Below, in pieces: positions 44,977-54,530 of a DNA stretch of 64,000 nt. The position numbers were made by a program, and so were the translations under genes. Each line of letters starts with the position of its first letter. Positions within the stretch are counted from its first letter, which is position 1. Source of the DNA: Massilia varians (GTDB taxonomy: Bacteria > Pseudomonadota > Gammaproteobacteria > Burkholderiales > Burkholderiaceae_D); NCBI RefSeq assembly GCF_027923905.1, contig NZ_AP026966.1, positions 4,589,001-4,653,000 of the forward strand, written 5' to 3'. The notes under the pieces were generated by a model. It searched no databases. It was not told where the DNA came from and was given only the letters and a program-made list of their open reading frames with translations.

Positions 44977-47900
44977 ATGAAACGCATGTTGTTTAATGCT
45001 ACGCAGCAAGAGGAGCTGCGCGTAGCGATTGTCGACGGCCAGAAGCTGATCGACATCGATATCGAGACCGCCGGTCGCGAGCAACGCAAGTCCAATATCT
45101 ACAAGGGTGTCATCACCCGCATCGAACCCTCCCTCGAAGCCTGCTTCGTGTCCTATGGCGAAGACCGCCACGGTTTCCTCCCCTTCAAAGAAGTTGCCCG
45201 TTCTTATTTCCGCGATGGCGTCGACGTGCGTAACTGCACGATCAAGGAAGCCCTCAAGGAAGGCCAGGAAATCATGGTCCAGGTCGAGAAAGAGGAACGC
45301 GGCAACAAGGGCGCCGCACTGACCTCCTTCATCTCGCTGGCCGGCCGCTACCTGGTCCTGATGCCGAACAACCCGCGCGGCGGCGGCGTGTCGCGCCGCG
45401 TCGAGGGCGAAGAGCGCCAGGAACTGCGCGAAACCATGGACAAGCTCGACCTGCCGCAGGGCATGTCGGTCATCGCCCGCACCGCCGGCATCGGCCGCAC
45501 GGTCGAAGAACTGCAGTGGGACCTGAACTACCTGATGCAGCTGTGGCGCGCGATCGAAGGCGCCGGCAAGTCGGCCGCCGGTCCGTTCCTGATCTACCAG
45601 GAAAGCTCGCTGGTGATCCGCGCGATCCGCGACTACTTCCAGCCGGACATCGGCGAAGTCCTGATCGACACCGACGAGATTTTCGACCAGGCCCAGCAGT
45701 TCATGTCGCACGTGATGCCGGACATGGCGCATCGTGTAAAACGCTACAGCGACGACGTGCCGCTGTTCTCGCGCTTCCAGATCGAACACCAGATCGAGAC
45801 CGCCTACGCGCGCACCGTGCCGCTGCCATCGGGCGGTGCGATCGTCATCGACCATACCGAAGCCCTGGTGTCCATCGACGTCAACTCGGCACGCGCCACG
45901 CGCGGCTCCGACATCGAGACCACCGCCTTCAACACCAACTGCGAAGCGGCCGACGAAGTGGCCCGCCAGCTGCGTTTGCGCGACCTGGGCGGCCTGATCG
46001 TGATCGACTTCATCGACATGGAAGTGGCCAAGAACCAGCGCGAGGTGGAAACCCGCCTGAAGGAAGCCCTGCACCATGACCGTGCACGCGTCCAGATGGG
46101 CAAGATCTCGCGCTTCGGCCTGATGGAACTGTCGCGCCAGCGCCTGCGTCCGTCGCTGTCGGAAGGCTCGCACGTGACCTGTCCGCGCTGCTCGGGCACC
46201 GGCCACATCCGCGATACCGAATCCTCGGCCCTGCAAGTCCTGCGCATCATCCAGGAAGAGGCCATGAAGGAAAACTCGGCCGCGATCCACGTGCAGGTGC
46301 CGGTGGACGTCGCCGCCTTCCTGCTCAACGAAAAGCGCGGCGAAGTGCTCAAGATCGAGAACCGCCACCGCATCACCGTGATCCTGATCCCGAACAAGCA
46401 TCTGGACACCCCGCACTACAAGCTCGAGCGCATCAAGCACGACGACCCGCGCCTGGAAGACGCCGCCGCCAGCTACACCATGGCGGAATCGGCCGAGACC
46501 GACATGGGCTTCGCCAAGCGCCAGAAAGAAGAAGCCAAGCCGCGCCAGGAAGCCGTGGTCAAGACCATCACCCCGGCCCAGCCGGCCCCGATGGTGGACC
46601 GCAGCGAAACCGCCAAGCCGGCCAAGGCCGCAGCGCCGGCAGCGGCAGCGCCGGCGCCGGCCGCCCCGGCACCGAGCGAGCTGGGCTTCTTCGCCCGCAT
46701 CAAGCAATTCTTCATGGGCGCTCCGGTCCCACCGGCGCCGGCACCGGCGCCTAGCGTGGCCGAGAAGCCGGCCGCACCCGCGGCGGCGGCCGAGCGCGGC
46801 GAACGCGCCGGCCGCAACGGCCAGCGCACCCGCAACGGCCGTGGCGCCAAGGGCGGCCGCGACCGCGACCGCGACGAGCGCGACCTGACCGCCAAGCCTG
46901 AAGAAGGCGTCAAGCCGGTCGAAGCCGAAGCCAAGCCGGCGCGCCAGCCGCGCGAGAAGCGTGAGCCGCGCGAAGCCCGCGCACCGCGCGAGCCGCGTGA
47001 GCAGCTCGACACCGCGGCAGCCCCGCGCGCCGAGCGCGAGCCGGGCGAACGCAAGGAGCGCGCACCGCGCCAGCCGCGTGGCGAGCGTACCGAACGCAGC
47101 GTCCAGCAGCCGGTCGAAGCCAAGGCCGAAGAGCTGAAGCTCCAAGCCGTCCCGGCGCCCATCGAGGAAAGCGAACTGTCGACCACCACCCCGCACGGCG
47201 ACGTGCTGGACCACGCGGTGAAAGTGGCAGCAACCGGCCCGAATGGCGAGGAACTGGATGCCGAAGGCGGCGACGAGCCGCGCCGCCGTCGCCGCCGCGG
47301 TGGCCGCAACCGCAACCGCCGCGACCGTGACCAGGCCGAGGGCATCGAGTCGGCGGAAGGCCTCGACGGCGCACCGGCCTTCACCCCGGTCGCCGATGAG
47401 GAAGCCGCCAAGGTCGCCGCCGCAGCCAAGGCTGCGCCGAAGGCCAAGGCTGGCGCCCAGGCTGAACCAGGCCCGTGGCCGTTCCCGACCGCCGCTTCGG
47501 TAGCGGCCAAGGCGCAGGCTGAAGCCGCTGCCAAGGCTGCCGCCGCCGCACCGGCACCGGTGGCCGAACAAGCTCCGGCCGCTGCCGCGCCGGCCCCGGC
47601 CGTGGCAGTCGCACCGGGCCCGTGGCCGTTCCCGACCGCAGCCTCGATCGCTGCGGCCAGGGCACCGAAGGCGCCGTTTGTCCAGGCTCCGGTGGCCGAA
47701 GCGCCGGTGACCGCAGCTGCGCCGGCGCCGGTAGCCGAAGCACCGGCCGCTCCGGCCGCTGCTGCTCCTGCTGCTCCTGCTCCTGCGCCTGCGCCTGCGC
47801 CTGCGCCTGCGCCTGCTCCGGCGCCGGTCGCTCCTGCAGTGCCTGCCGCTGCCGCACCGGCACCGTCGGTGGACATGAATGAAGTCCTGTCCATGGCCGG

Positions 47901-48051
47901 CCTGCAATTGGCGTCGACCGACCCTGAAAAGCTGCGCGCCGCCCAGGAAGCCGCCGCCGCGGCCAACACGCCGCCGCGCATGGGCCGTGCCCGCAAGCCG
48001 GTGCAGGCGCCGGTGGACGAGCCGCTGGTCCAGGTCGATACGCGTCAGTAA
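44977..48051 (+). CDS. rne: Ribonuclease E
   Basis: 1024 residues. Catalytic half: N-terminal [21 protein letters not shown]1 domain (about 36-120), the Mg2+ aspartates in [12 protein letters not shown] (about 301) and IVIDFIDME (about 344), and the Zn-link [12 protein letters not shown] near 404. RNase E starts mRNA decay and processes rRNA and tRNA. From about residue 510 the protein is disordered and Pro/Ala-rich with an arginine-rich patch ([17 protein letters not shown], about 769) for RNA binding. The motif [10 protein letters not shown] occurs twice, near 832 and 881, and an Ala-Pro repeat follows near 930-950. A terminator lies 20 bp downstream. Confidence 0.96.
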   Translation: MKRMLFNATQQEELRVAIVDGQKLIDIDIETAGREQRKSNIYKGVITRIEPSLEACFVSYGEDRHGFLPFKEVARSYFRDGVDVRNCTIKEALKEGQEIMVQVEKEERGNKGAALTSFISLAGRYLVLMPNNPRGGGVSRRVEGEERQELRETMDKLDLPQGMSVIARTAGIGRTVEELQWDLNYLMQLWRAIEGAGKSAAGPFLIYQESSLVIRAIRDYFQPDIGEVLIDTDEIFDQAQQFMSHVMPDMAHRVKRYSDDVPLFSRFQIEHQIETAYARTVPLPSGGAIVIDHTEALVSIDVNSARATRGSDIETTAFNTNCEAADEVARQLRLRDLGGLIVIDFIDMEVAKNQREVETRLKEALHHDRARVQMGKISRFGLMELSRQRLRPSLSEGSHVTCPRCSGTGHIRDTESSALQVLRIIQEEAMKENSAAIHVQVPVDVAAFLLNEKRGEVLKIENRHRITVILIPNKHLDTPHYKLERIKHDDPRLEDAAASYTMAESAETDMGFAKRQKEEAKPRQEAVVKTITPAQPAPMVDRSETAKPAKAAAPAAAAPAPAAPAPSELGFFARIKQFFMGAPVPPAPAPAPSVAEKPAAPAAAAERGERAGRNGQRTRNGRGAKGGRDRDRDERDLTAKPEEGVKPVEAEAKPARQPREKREPREARAPREPREQLDTAAAPRAEREPGERKERAPRQPRGERTERSVQQPVEAKAEELKLQAVPAPIEESELSTTTPHGDVLDHAVKVAATGPNGEELDAEGGDEPRRRRRRGGRNRNRRDRDQAEGIESAEGLDGAPAFTPVADEEAAKVAAAAKAAPKAKAGAQAEPGPWPFPTAASVAAKAQAEAAAKAAAAAPAPVAEQAPAAAAPAPAVAVAPGPWPFPTAASIAAARAPKAPFVQAPVAEAPVTAAAPAPVAEAPAAPAAAAPAAPAPAPAPAPAPAPAPAPVAPAVPAAAAPAPSVDMNEVLSMAGLQLASTDPEKLRAAQEAAAAANTPPRMGRARKPVQAPVDEPLVQVDTRQ

Positions 48052-48070
48052 GCGCTAGCCTGTCGTCACC

Positions 48071-48103
48071 AAAAGGGAAGCCGAGTCAGGCTTCCCTTTT
48101 TTA
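48071..48103 (+). terminator. Rho-independent terminator of rne
   Basis: Stem AAGGGAAGCC / GGCTTCCCTT with loop GAGTCA, followed by a T-run. It begins about 20 bp after the rne stop codon. Confidence 0.88.
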
Positions 48104-48123
48104 CGTTGATGGCTGCTCGAAAC

Positions 48124-48185
48124 GTAGGGTGGGCGGCTCATCCCGGAATGCCGAATTCGTAGCGGCACCGGCGCCGCCCACCCTA
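48124..48185. repeat. REP-derived element with only the outer arms kept
   Basis: GTAGGGTGGGCGG at 48124 and its complement CCGCCCACCCTAT at 48173-48185 flank about 36 bp without the usual CACGCG tails. It looks like an inverted pair whose inner halves were lost or replaced. It lies between rne and the chromate-transporter gene. Confidence 0.75.
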
Positions 48186-48226
48186 TAACAACATCGGTGT
48201 CATATTGCCGGGTTACGATAACAGGC

Positions 48227-49546
48227 ATGCAAGCCCCCGCCCTCATCTCCTTTCGCGACGCCCTGCTCTACTGGCTCAAGCTCGGCTTCATCAGCTTCGG
48301 CGGCCCGGCCGGCCAGATCGCCCTGATGCATGGCGAACTGGTGGAGCGCCGCCGCTGGATTTCCGAGCAGCGCTTCCTGCACGCCCTGAACTACTGCATG
48401 CTGCTGCCCGGCCCCGAGGCGACCCAGCTGGCCGTCTACATCGGCTGGCTCCTGCACCGCACCTGGGGCGGCATCCTGGCCGGGCTGCTGTTCATCCTGC
48501 CCTCGCTGGTCCTGTTGATCGGCCTGTCCTGGATATACCTCGCCTGGGGGCACCTGCCGGTCATCGCCGGCATCATGGCCGGCATCAAGCCGGCCGTGGT
48601 CGCGATCGTCATCGCGGCCGCCTGGCGCATCGGCACCCGCACCCTGCGCAACGGCTTTCTCGCCGCCATCGCCGCACTGGCCTTCGTTGCCATCGCCCTG
48701 CTCGACATTCCCTTCCCGCTGATCGTGCTGGCCGCGGCAACGGCCGGCTTCTTCGGCGGCCGCGTCTGGCCGCAGCGCTTCCAGCCCGGCGGCGCACACC
48801 CGGCCGACCGCAAGCACGACGGCCCCGCCCTGATCGACGACGACACCCCCAGCCCGGCGCACGCCCGGTTCTCGCTGCGCGGCCTGCTCAAGGTCTTGAT
48901 TGCCGGCGTCGGCCTGGCGCTCGCCGCCTGGCTCGTGCTGGCGGCAACCTACGGCGTGGAGGGGACGCTGGCGCGCATGGGCTGGTTCTTCACCAAGGCC
49001 GCCCTGATGACCTTCGGCGGTGCCTATGCGGTGCTGCCCTACGTGGTGCAGGGCGCGGTCGAGAAGTACGGCTGGCTCAGCGCCACCCAGATGATCGACG
49101 GCCTGGCGCTGGGCGAAACCACGCCCGGGCCCCTGATCATGATCGTGGCCTTCGTCGGTTTCGTCGGCGGCTGGACCCATGCGCTGTTCGGCCCGGATGC
49201 GCTGGCCCTGGGCGGCATCGCCGGCGCCCTGGTGGCAAGCCTGTTCACCTTCCTGCCCTCGTTTGTCTTCATCCTGGCCGGCGCGCCGCTGGTCGAATCG
49301 GGTCGGGGCAACGTGCGTCTGACGGCCCCGCTGACCGCGATCTCCGCCGCCGTGGTCGGGGTGGTGGCGAGCCTGGCCGTGTTCTTCGGCCGGCACGTGT
49401 TCTTCGCCGGCGGCCAGGTCCGTGTGGAGGCGATCGCCATCGGCATCGCGGCCAGCATCGCCCTGCTGAGGTTTGGAATCGGGCCGATCAGGCTGATCGC
49501 CACCTGTGCGCTGGCAGGCATCGTGCTATCGTATTGGCATGCCTGA
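48227..49546 (+). CDS. chrA: Chromate transporter, CHR family
   Basis: 439 residues from the ATG at 48227. Two homologous halves with the family signatures [20 protein letters not shown] and, in the second half, [20 protein letters not shown], plus [15 protein letters not shown] near residue 65; about ten to twelve membrane helices. Long-chain CHR proteins export chromate from the cytoplasm, although physiological substrates are debated. The linker between halves is Pro/His-rich and cytoplasmic. The gene overlaps the moaA start by 8 bp, although the two have no known functional link. Confidence 0.9.
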   Translation: MQAPALISFRDALLYWLKLGFISFGGPAGQIALMHGELVERRRWISEQRFLHALNYCMLLPGPEATQLAVYIGWLLHRTWGGILAGLLFILPSLVLLIGLSWIYLAWGHLPVIAGIMAGIKPAVVAIVIAAAWRIGTRTLRNGFLAAIAALAFVAIALLDIPFPLIVLAAATAGFFGGRVWPQRFQPGGAHPADRKHDGPALIDDDTPSPAHARFSLRGLLKVLIAGVGLALAAWLVLAATYGVEGTLARMGWFFTKAALMTFGGAYAVLPYVVQGAVEKYGWLSATQMIDGLALGETTPGPLIMIVAFVGFVGGWTHALFGPDALALGGIAGALVASLFTFLPSFVFILAGAPLVESGRGNVRLTAPLTAISAAVVGVVASLAVFFGRHVFFAGGQVRVEAIAIGIAASIALLRFGIGPIRLIATCALAGIVLSYWHA

Positions 49547-50648
49547 AAAAATCATCCCGCTGACCGATCTGCGCTCGCCCGCCATGCCGGTGCCGCGCGA
49601 GCTTGAGGCGCCCACCGGCCTGTTGTCGGATGCCCTGGGCCGCCCGCTGCACGACCTGCGCATCTCGGTGACCGACCGCTGCAATTTCCGCTGCGTCTAC
49701 TGCATGCCGAAAGAGGTTTTCGACAAGGATTACGCCTACCTGCCGCACGGCGAGCTGCTCTCCTTCGAGGAAATCACGCGCGTGGCGCGCCTGTTCATCG
49801 CCCACGGCGTCGAGAAGATCCGCCTGACCGGCGGCGAGCCGCTGCTGCGCAAGAACCTCGAACGCCTGGTTGGCATGCTGCGCGCCCTGGGCACGCCGAG
49901 CGGGCGCCCGCTCGACCTCACGCTTACCACCAACGGCTCGCTGCTGGCGCGCAAGGCCCAGGCCTTGAAGGACGCCGGCCTGGACCGGGTGACGGTCTCG
50001 CTCGACGCGCTCGACGACACGGTGTTCCGGCGCATGAACGACGTCGACTTCGCAGTCAGCGACGTGCTGCACGGCCTGGATGCGGCCCACGCCGCCGGGC
50101 TCGGGCCGATCAAGGTCAACATGGTGGTCAAGCGCGGCACCAACGAGGACCAGATCCTGCCGATGGCGCGCCACTTCAAGGGTTCGCCCTTCATCCTGCG
50201 CTTCATCGAATACATGGACGTGGGCGCTTCGAACGGCTGGAACATGGACGAAGTCATCCCGTCGGCCGAGGTGGTGCGCCGGATCGGGCTTGAATTGCCG
50301 CTGGCCCCGGTTGCCGCCAACTACAGCGGCGAGACCGCCGCCCGCTGGCGCTACCTCGATGGCGGCGGCGAAGTCGGCCTCATTTCCAGCGTCACGCAGG
50401 CCTTCTGCCACGACTGCACCCGCCTGCGCCTGTCCACCGAGGGCAAGCTCTACACCTGCCTGTTCGCCACCCGCGGCCACGACCTGCGCGTCCTGCTGCG
50501 CGGCGGGCGCCTTGACGCCGAGATCTCGGGCGCGATCGCCCAGCTGTGGCGCGGGCGCGCCGACCGCTATTCGGAAACGCGCACCGTGGACACCGCCGGG
50601 CTGGCGCGCGGCGGCAGGAAGGTCGAGATGTCGTACATCGGCGGTTAA
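49539..50648 (+). CDS. moaA: GTP 3',8-cyclase (molybdenum cofactor biosynthesis)
   Basis: 369 residues from the ATG at 49539, which overlaps the chrA stop. Radical-SAM cluster CNFRCVYC near residue 49, the GTP-side region [20 protein letters not shown] near residue 95, the second [4Fe-4S] site [20 protein letters not shown] near residue 290, and the C-terminal MSYIGG with the conserved double glycine. MoaA starts molybdopterin synthesis by rearranging GTP with MoaC. It is followed 11 bp later by the fused mobA-moeA gene, so early and late cofactor steps are co-transcribed. Confidence 0.95.
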   Translation: MPEKIIPLTDLRSPAMPVPRELEAPTGLLSDALGRPLHDLRISVTDRCNFRCVYCMPKEVFDKDYAYLPHGELLSFEEITRVARLFIAHGVEKIRLTGGEPLLRKNLERLVGMLRALGTPSGRPLDLTLTTNGSLLARKAQALKDAGLDRVTVSLDALDDTVFRRMNDVDFAVSDVLHGLDAAHAAGLGPIKVNMVVKRGTNEDQILPMARHFKGSPFILRFIEYMDVGASNGWNMDEVIPSAEVVRRIGLELPLAPVAANYSGETAARWRYLDGGGEVGLISSVTQAFCHDCTRLRLSTEGKLYTCLFATRGHDLRVLLRGGRLDAEISGAIAQLWRGRADRYSETRTVDTAGLARGGRKVEMSYIGG

Positions 50649-50659
50649 TTCGGACTCAC

Positions 50660-52531
50660 ATGGACAAGAAACTCATCACGGGACTCATCCTGGCGGGCGG
50701 CCGTGGCTCGCGCATGGGCAATGTGGACAAGGGCCTGCAGCCCTTCCGCGGCAAACCGATGGCCCAGCACGCGATCGAGCGCCTGCTGCCGCAGGTCGGC
50801 TCGGTCATGGTCAATGCCAACCGCAACCTCGAACGCTGGCTGGAGCTGGCCGCGCCGGTGTGGGCGGACGAAACGCCCGGCTTCGCGGGACCGCTGGCGG
50901 GTCTGGAAGCCGGCCTGCGCCACTGCGTCACGCCCTGGCTGCTGGCGGTGCCCTGCGATTCGCCCTTCCTGCCGCCGGATCTGGCCGAACGTCTTGGCGC
51001 GGCCGTCGAACAGGCGGATGCCGACCTGGCCTTTGCCGTCACCCGTGAGCCGGGCATGCGCCCGCAGCCGCATCCGGTATTCTGCCTGGTGAAGACGAGC
51101 CGGCTGCCGGTGCTGTCCCGGTATCTGGCCGAGGGCGGACGCCGCATGGACGGCTGGTATGCGGACCTGAAGGCGGTCGAGGTGCTGTTCGAGGACGCCG
51201 ATGCCTTCCGCAACATCAACACCCTGGACGAGCTGCAGGTACTGGACGCCAGCCTGCCGCCTACCCTGGCAAACGTGGTCAGCTGCCTGTCGGGCTACGA
51301 TCCCGACGCCCTGCCCGTGCGCGACGCCCAGCGCATCATCCGCGAGTTCGTGCAGCCGGTGCGCGCGGTGGAACAAGTCGCGCTGCGCGCCGCGCTCGGC
51401 CGCGTGCTGGCGCGCGATGTGATCTCGCCGATCGACGTGCCGGCGCACGACAACTCGGCCATGGACGGTTTCGCGCTGCGCGGGAGCGACCTGCGCGGCG
51501 ACGCGCCGGTGACGCTGCGGGTGATCGGCACGACCTACGCCGGCAATGCTTCCGGCCTGGTTCCGGCCGCGGGCGAGTGCGTCCGCATCATGACGGGCGG
51601 CGTCATGCCGGAGGGCTGCGACAGCGTCGTGCCGCAGGAATTCGTCACGCAGGAGGGCGACACCATCACCTTGCCTGCCGGCGTGATCCGCGCGGGCGAC
51701 AACCGCCGCTTCGCCGGCGAAGACCTCAAGGCCGGCAGCCCGGCCCTGAAGGCGGGGCGCGTGGTGCGTCCCCCCGACCTCGGCATGCTGGCCTCGCTCG
51801 GCATCCCCGAGGTCGCGGTGCAGCGCCGCCTGCGCGTGGCCTTCTTCTCGACCGGCGACGAACTGCGCTCGGTCGGCGAGCCGCTGGGCGAAGGCTGCGT
51901 CTACGACAGCAACCGCTACACCATCTACGGCATGCTGCAGCGCCTGGGCGTTGATGTCATCGACATGGGCGTCGTGCGCGACGACCCGCAAGCGCTGGAA
52001 GAGGCGCTGCGCAGCGCCTGCGAGAACGCGGACGCCATCATCACCTCGGGCGGTGTCTCGGTGGGCGCCGCCGACTACACCAAGCAGATCATGGCGAAGC
52101 TGGGCGACGTCACCTTCTGGAAGATCGGCATGCGTCCCGGACGCCCGCTGGCCTTCGGGCGGATCCAGTCGAACGGCCGCAGCGCCTTCCTGTTCGGGCT
52201 GCCGGGCAATCCGGTGGCGGTGATGGTCTCCTTCTACTTCTTCGCGCGCGAGGCCCTGCTGCGTTTGAATGGCGCCGACGCCCCGCTGCCGCTGCTGCGG
52301 GCCAGGTCCAGCGGCGCGATCCGCAAGAAGCTAGGGCGCACCGAATACCAGCGCGGCATCCTGGCGCCCGGCGCCGACGGCCATCCGGAAGTGCGCATCA
52401 CCGGCTCGCAGGGTTCGGGCATCCTGCGCTCGATGTCCGAGGCGAACTGCATGGTGGTGCTGCACGACGAGCAGGGCAATGTCGCGGCGGGCGACATGGT
52501 CGATGTCCTCGTCTTCGAGGGTTTGATGTAG
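50660..52531 (+). CDS. mobA-moeA: Fused MobA-MoeA: molybdenum cofactor guanylyltransferase / molybdopterin molybdotransferase
   Basis: 623 residues from the ATG at 50660. Residues ~1-200 are MobA: LILAGGRGSRMGNVDKGLQP and AVPCDSPFLPPDL, ending in FRNINTLDELQ. Residues ~215-623 are a full MoeA: SCLSGYDPDALPVRDAQRII, DNSAMDGFALRG, IMTGGVMPEGCDSVVPQEF, TSGGVSVGAADYTKQIM and LPGNPVAVMVSFYFFA. MobA adds GMP to the cofactor; MoeA inserts molybdate. There is no stop, Met or ribosome-binding site between them. The two proteins are normally separate. The stop codon TAG (52529-52531) is the GTAG head of a REP element. Confidence 0.9.
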   Translation: MDKKLITGLILAGGRGSRMGNVDKGLQPFRGKPMAQHAIERLLPQVGSVMVNANRNLERWLELAAPVWADETPGFAGPLAGLEAGLRHCVTPWLLAVPCDSPFLPPDLAERLGAAVEQADADLAFAVTREPGMRPQPHPVFCLVKTSRLPVLSRYLAEGGRRMDGWYADLKAVEVLFEDADAFRNINTLDELQVLDASLPPTLANVVSCLSGYDPDALPVRDAQRIIREFVQPVRAVEQVALRAALGRVLARDVISPIDVPAHDNSAMDGFALRGSDLRGDAPVTLRVIGTTYAGNASGLVPAAGECVRIMTGGVMPEGCDSVVPQEFVTQEGDTITLPAGVIRAGDNRRFAGEDLKAGSPALKAGRVVRPPDLGMLASLGIPEVAVQRRLRVAFFSTGDELRSVGEPLGEGCVYDSNRYTIYGMLQRLGVDVIDMGVVRDDPQALEEALRSACENADAIITSGGVSVGAADYTKQIMAKLGDVTFWKIGMRPGRPLAFGRIQSNGRSAFLFGLPGNPVAVMVSFYFFAREALLRLNGADAPLPLLRARSSGAIRKKLGRTEYQRGILAPGADGHPEVRITGSQGSGILRSMSEANCMVVLHDEQGNVAAGDMVDVLVFEGLM

Positions 52532-52560
52532 GGTGGGCGGCTATGCCGCCCACGCGGTCA
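52528..52560 (+). repeat. REP element overlapping the mobA-moeA stop codon
   Basis: Forward unit GTAGGGTGGGCGGCTATGCCGCCCACGCGGTCA. Its TAG is the stop codon of the fused mobA-moeA gene. It is the left partner of the inverted copy at 53173-53206 across the second, broken RAYT gene. Confidence 0.9.
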
Positions 52561-52585
52561 CGTAACAGGTGCGCGATCGCGTAGT

Positions 52586-53142
52586 CTATTCAAACCTCAT
52601 CTCTTCACATGCAGGATTGCCGCCCCAATCCGGAGCATATATTCCTTCCCGAACGTACCGTGCGAATGTCGAGTACGGCCACGCAGATGCCGTACCGACC
52701 AAACCATGCTTGACCGGATTGAAATGGATGTAATCGACGTGCCGCTCCATGTCGATTTCGTCTCGAATCTGATGCTCCCAGAATCGGCGCTGCCAGATCG
52801 GTGCTTCGCGTTGGCGCTGTCGCGAAATCGATAGCGAAGCCTGGTACAAGTCACGGCATCTGTAAGACACGGTGTGCTTGATTTGCGACCAGCGGGTTGA
52901 GAAATTTTTGTCCCCCTCCGGTAGCGTCCAGATGCAGTGCAGATGGTCCGGCATCAGGACCATCGCATCGGTGTGGAACGGCAGACGAAGCCGAACCCTC
53001 TCGATTGCGCAGCGTAAGGCTTCGCGTACGGGCTTATCGCAAAGAATGGGGCGCCGATGGTGGGTAACGACCGTGAAAAATAGGACGTACCCGTCATGGC
53101 GCGGCGGTAGCAGGACATCGGTGCATGGTACTGCAGCACCAA
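52586..53142 (-). pseudogene. REP-associated tyrosine transposase (RAYT), frameshifted copy
   Basis: From the minus-strand start (MSCYRRAMTGTSYF) the frame breaks at a run of five T residues (A5 at 53076-53080 on the plus strand). With one more T the sequence reads YFFTVVTHHRRPILCDKPVR and joins the remaining frame, which contains LMPDHLHCIW, the tyrosine region HVDYIHFNPVKHG and GGNPACEEMRFE. The intact copy at 36174 has FFTVVTH at this place. The 125 residues after the break could start at an internal Met but would lack the N-terminus. REP copies lie on both sides. Confidence 0.85.
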
Positions 53143-53172
53143 GTATGAGATGTGTGGCTGGTCAAACGTCAG

Positions 53173-53206
53173 CTGGCCGCGTGGGCGGGAAACCCGCCCA
53201 CCCTAC
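53173..53206 (-). repeat. REP element beside the broken RAYT gene (inverted)
   Basis: Inverted unit CCGCGTGGGCGGG...CCCGCCCACCCTAC, ending two bases before the rmuC stop codon region. Together with 52528-52560 it brackets the RAYT pseudogene, as the pair 36103/36752 does for the intact gene. Confidence 0.9.
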
Positions 53207-53207
53207 A

Positions 53208-54521
53208 TCAGTCGTCCGTGTCTAGTCGATCAGGGCCCAGCATCAATTGCGCCGCCTCGCTCGGCAGCGCTTCCACCGACTTCAGCTTGCGCGCCATCTG
53301 GCGGCTGCGCACCTCGGCGCTTTCGATGTTCTTGGCGGCCTTTTCCAGGGTCGCCTTGGTGGTGGCCAGCACGTCGCCGAACTTGGTGAATTCCGTCTTC
53401 ACCGCGCCCAACACCTGCCACACCTCCGACGAGCGCTTCTCCAGCGCCAGCGTGCGGAAGCCCATCTGCAGGCTGTTGAGCAGCGCGCTCAGGGTCGAGG
53501 GACCGGCGATCGTCACGCGCAGCGCGCGCTGCAGGTCGTCGGCCAGGCCGGGGCGGCGCATCACTTCGGCGTACAGGCCTTCGGTCGGCAGGAACAGGAT
53601 CGCGAAATCGGTGGTCTGCGGCGGCGACACGTACTTCTCGCAGATCGTCTTCGCCTCGACCCGCACGGCGCGCTCGAGTTCGGCGCCGGCGCGCGCCACG
53701 CCCTCGGCATCGGCCAGCTCGGCCGCTTCCAGCAGGCGTTCGTACTGCTCCTTCGGGAACTTGGCGTCGATCGGCAGCCATAGCGGCGGGCCGCCGTCGA
53801 CCACGCCCGGCAGCTTGATCGCGAACTCGACCCGTGCGCCGCTGCCGGCGATGGTCTCGACGTTCTTGGCGTACTGGTCGACAGTCAGGACCTGCTCGAG
53901 CAGCATCTCGAGCTGCACTTCGCCCCAGGTGCCGCGGGTCTTGACGTTGGTGAGCACGCGCTTGAGGTCGCCCACGCCGATGGCCAGCTGCTGCATCTCG
54001 CCCAGGCCCTGGTGCACCTTCTCCAGGCGCTCGCTGACCTGCCTGAAGCTCTCCGTCAGGCGCGTTTCCAGCGTCGCGTGCAGCTTCTCGTCGACCGTCT
54101 GGCGCATCTCTTGGAGGCGCTTGGCATTGTCGTTCTGCAGGTCGCGGATCTTGGTTTCCAGCGTGCCGCGCACTTCCAGCATGCGCTGGGCGTTCGATTC
54201 GGTGAGATTGGACAAGGTCAGCTGCAGGGTGTCGGCGAAGCGCTTGAGGGCGCGCGCCTGTTCCTCGCGGCCGCTGCTCGACTGCAGCTGCATCTGCTGG
54301 CGCATGCTGTCGAACTGCTGCACGGCGGCGGCATGGTACTGGGCCATGTGTCCCGCCACTTCCTGGCGCGTGGCCTGGGCCGTCGATTGCATCTCGCCGC
54401 GCAGCTCGCGTTCCAGGCGTTCGATGTGGCGGCCGTCGCCGGCGCTGCGCGAGCGCGCGAACAGCAGCACCTGCAGGCCGATGACGACGGCGAGCAGAAC
54501 CAGGATCAGGAGGTCGGTCAT
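53208..54521 (-). CDS. rmuC: DNA recombination protein RmuC
   Basis: 437 residues from the ATG at 54521 (MTDLLILVLLAVVIGLQVLL); a Met two codons earlier is possible. N-terminal membrane anchor, then a long coiled coil (residues ~30-180), then the nuclease-like RmuC domain with VKTRGTWGEVQLEMLLEQVL near residue 195, LPIDAKFPKEQYERLLEAAE near 255 and FLPTEGLYAEVMRRPGL near 312. RmuC limits inversions at short inverted repeats in E. coli; a role in replication-linked repair is proposed. Its 3' end touches a REP element. Confidence 0.92.
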   Translation of the reverse strand: MTDLLILVLLAVVIGLQVLLFARSRSAGDGRHIERLERELRGEMQSTAQATRQEVAGHMAQYHAAAVQQFDSMRQQMQLQSSSGREEQARALKRFADTLQLTLSNLTESNAQRMLEVRGTLETKIRDLQNDNAKRLQEMRQTVDEKLHATLETRLTESFRQVSERLEKVHQGLGEMQQLAIGVGDLKRVLTNVKTRGTWGEVQLEMLLEQVLTVDQYAKNVETIAGSGARVEFAIKLPGVVDGGPPLWLPIDAKFPKEQYERLLEAAELADAEGVARAGAELERAVRVEAKTICEKYVSPPQTTDFAILFLPTEGLYAEVMRRPGLADDLQRALRVTIAGPSTLSALLNSLQMGFRTLALEKRSSEVWQVLGAVKTEFTKFGDVLATTKATLEKAAKNIESAEVRSRQMARKLKSVEALPSEAAQLMLGPDRLDTDD

Positions 54522-54530
54522 GCCCATGCG

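Noticed and set aside
44968..47907. 979-residue open frame on the minus strand
   Set aside because: It is exactly antisense to rne, whose motifs are unmistakable. The product is Arg/Gly/Ala low complexity, as expected from GC-rich third-position bias.
49539..49546. chrA-moaA overlap as evidence for a functional link
   Set aside because: An 8-bp overlap shows co-transcription at most. No known pathway joins chromate export and cofactor synthesis, so I did not raise it as a finding.
7690..53206. Possible CRISPR or other spacer array made of the repeated palindromes
   Set aside because: Copies are dispersed over 45 kb, in both orientations, with no regular spacers and no cas genes. They fit REP elements.
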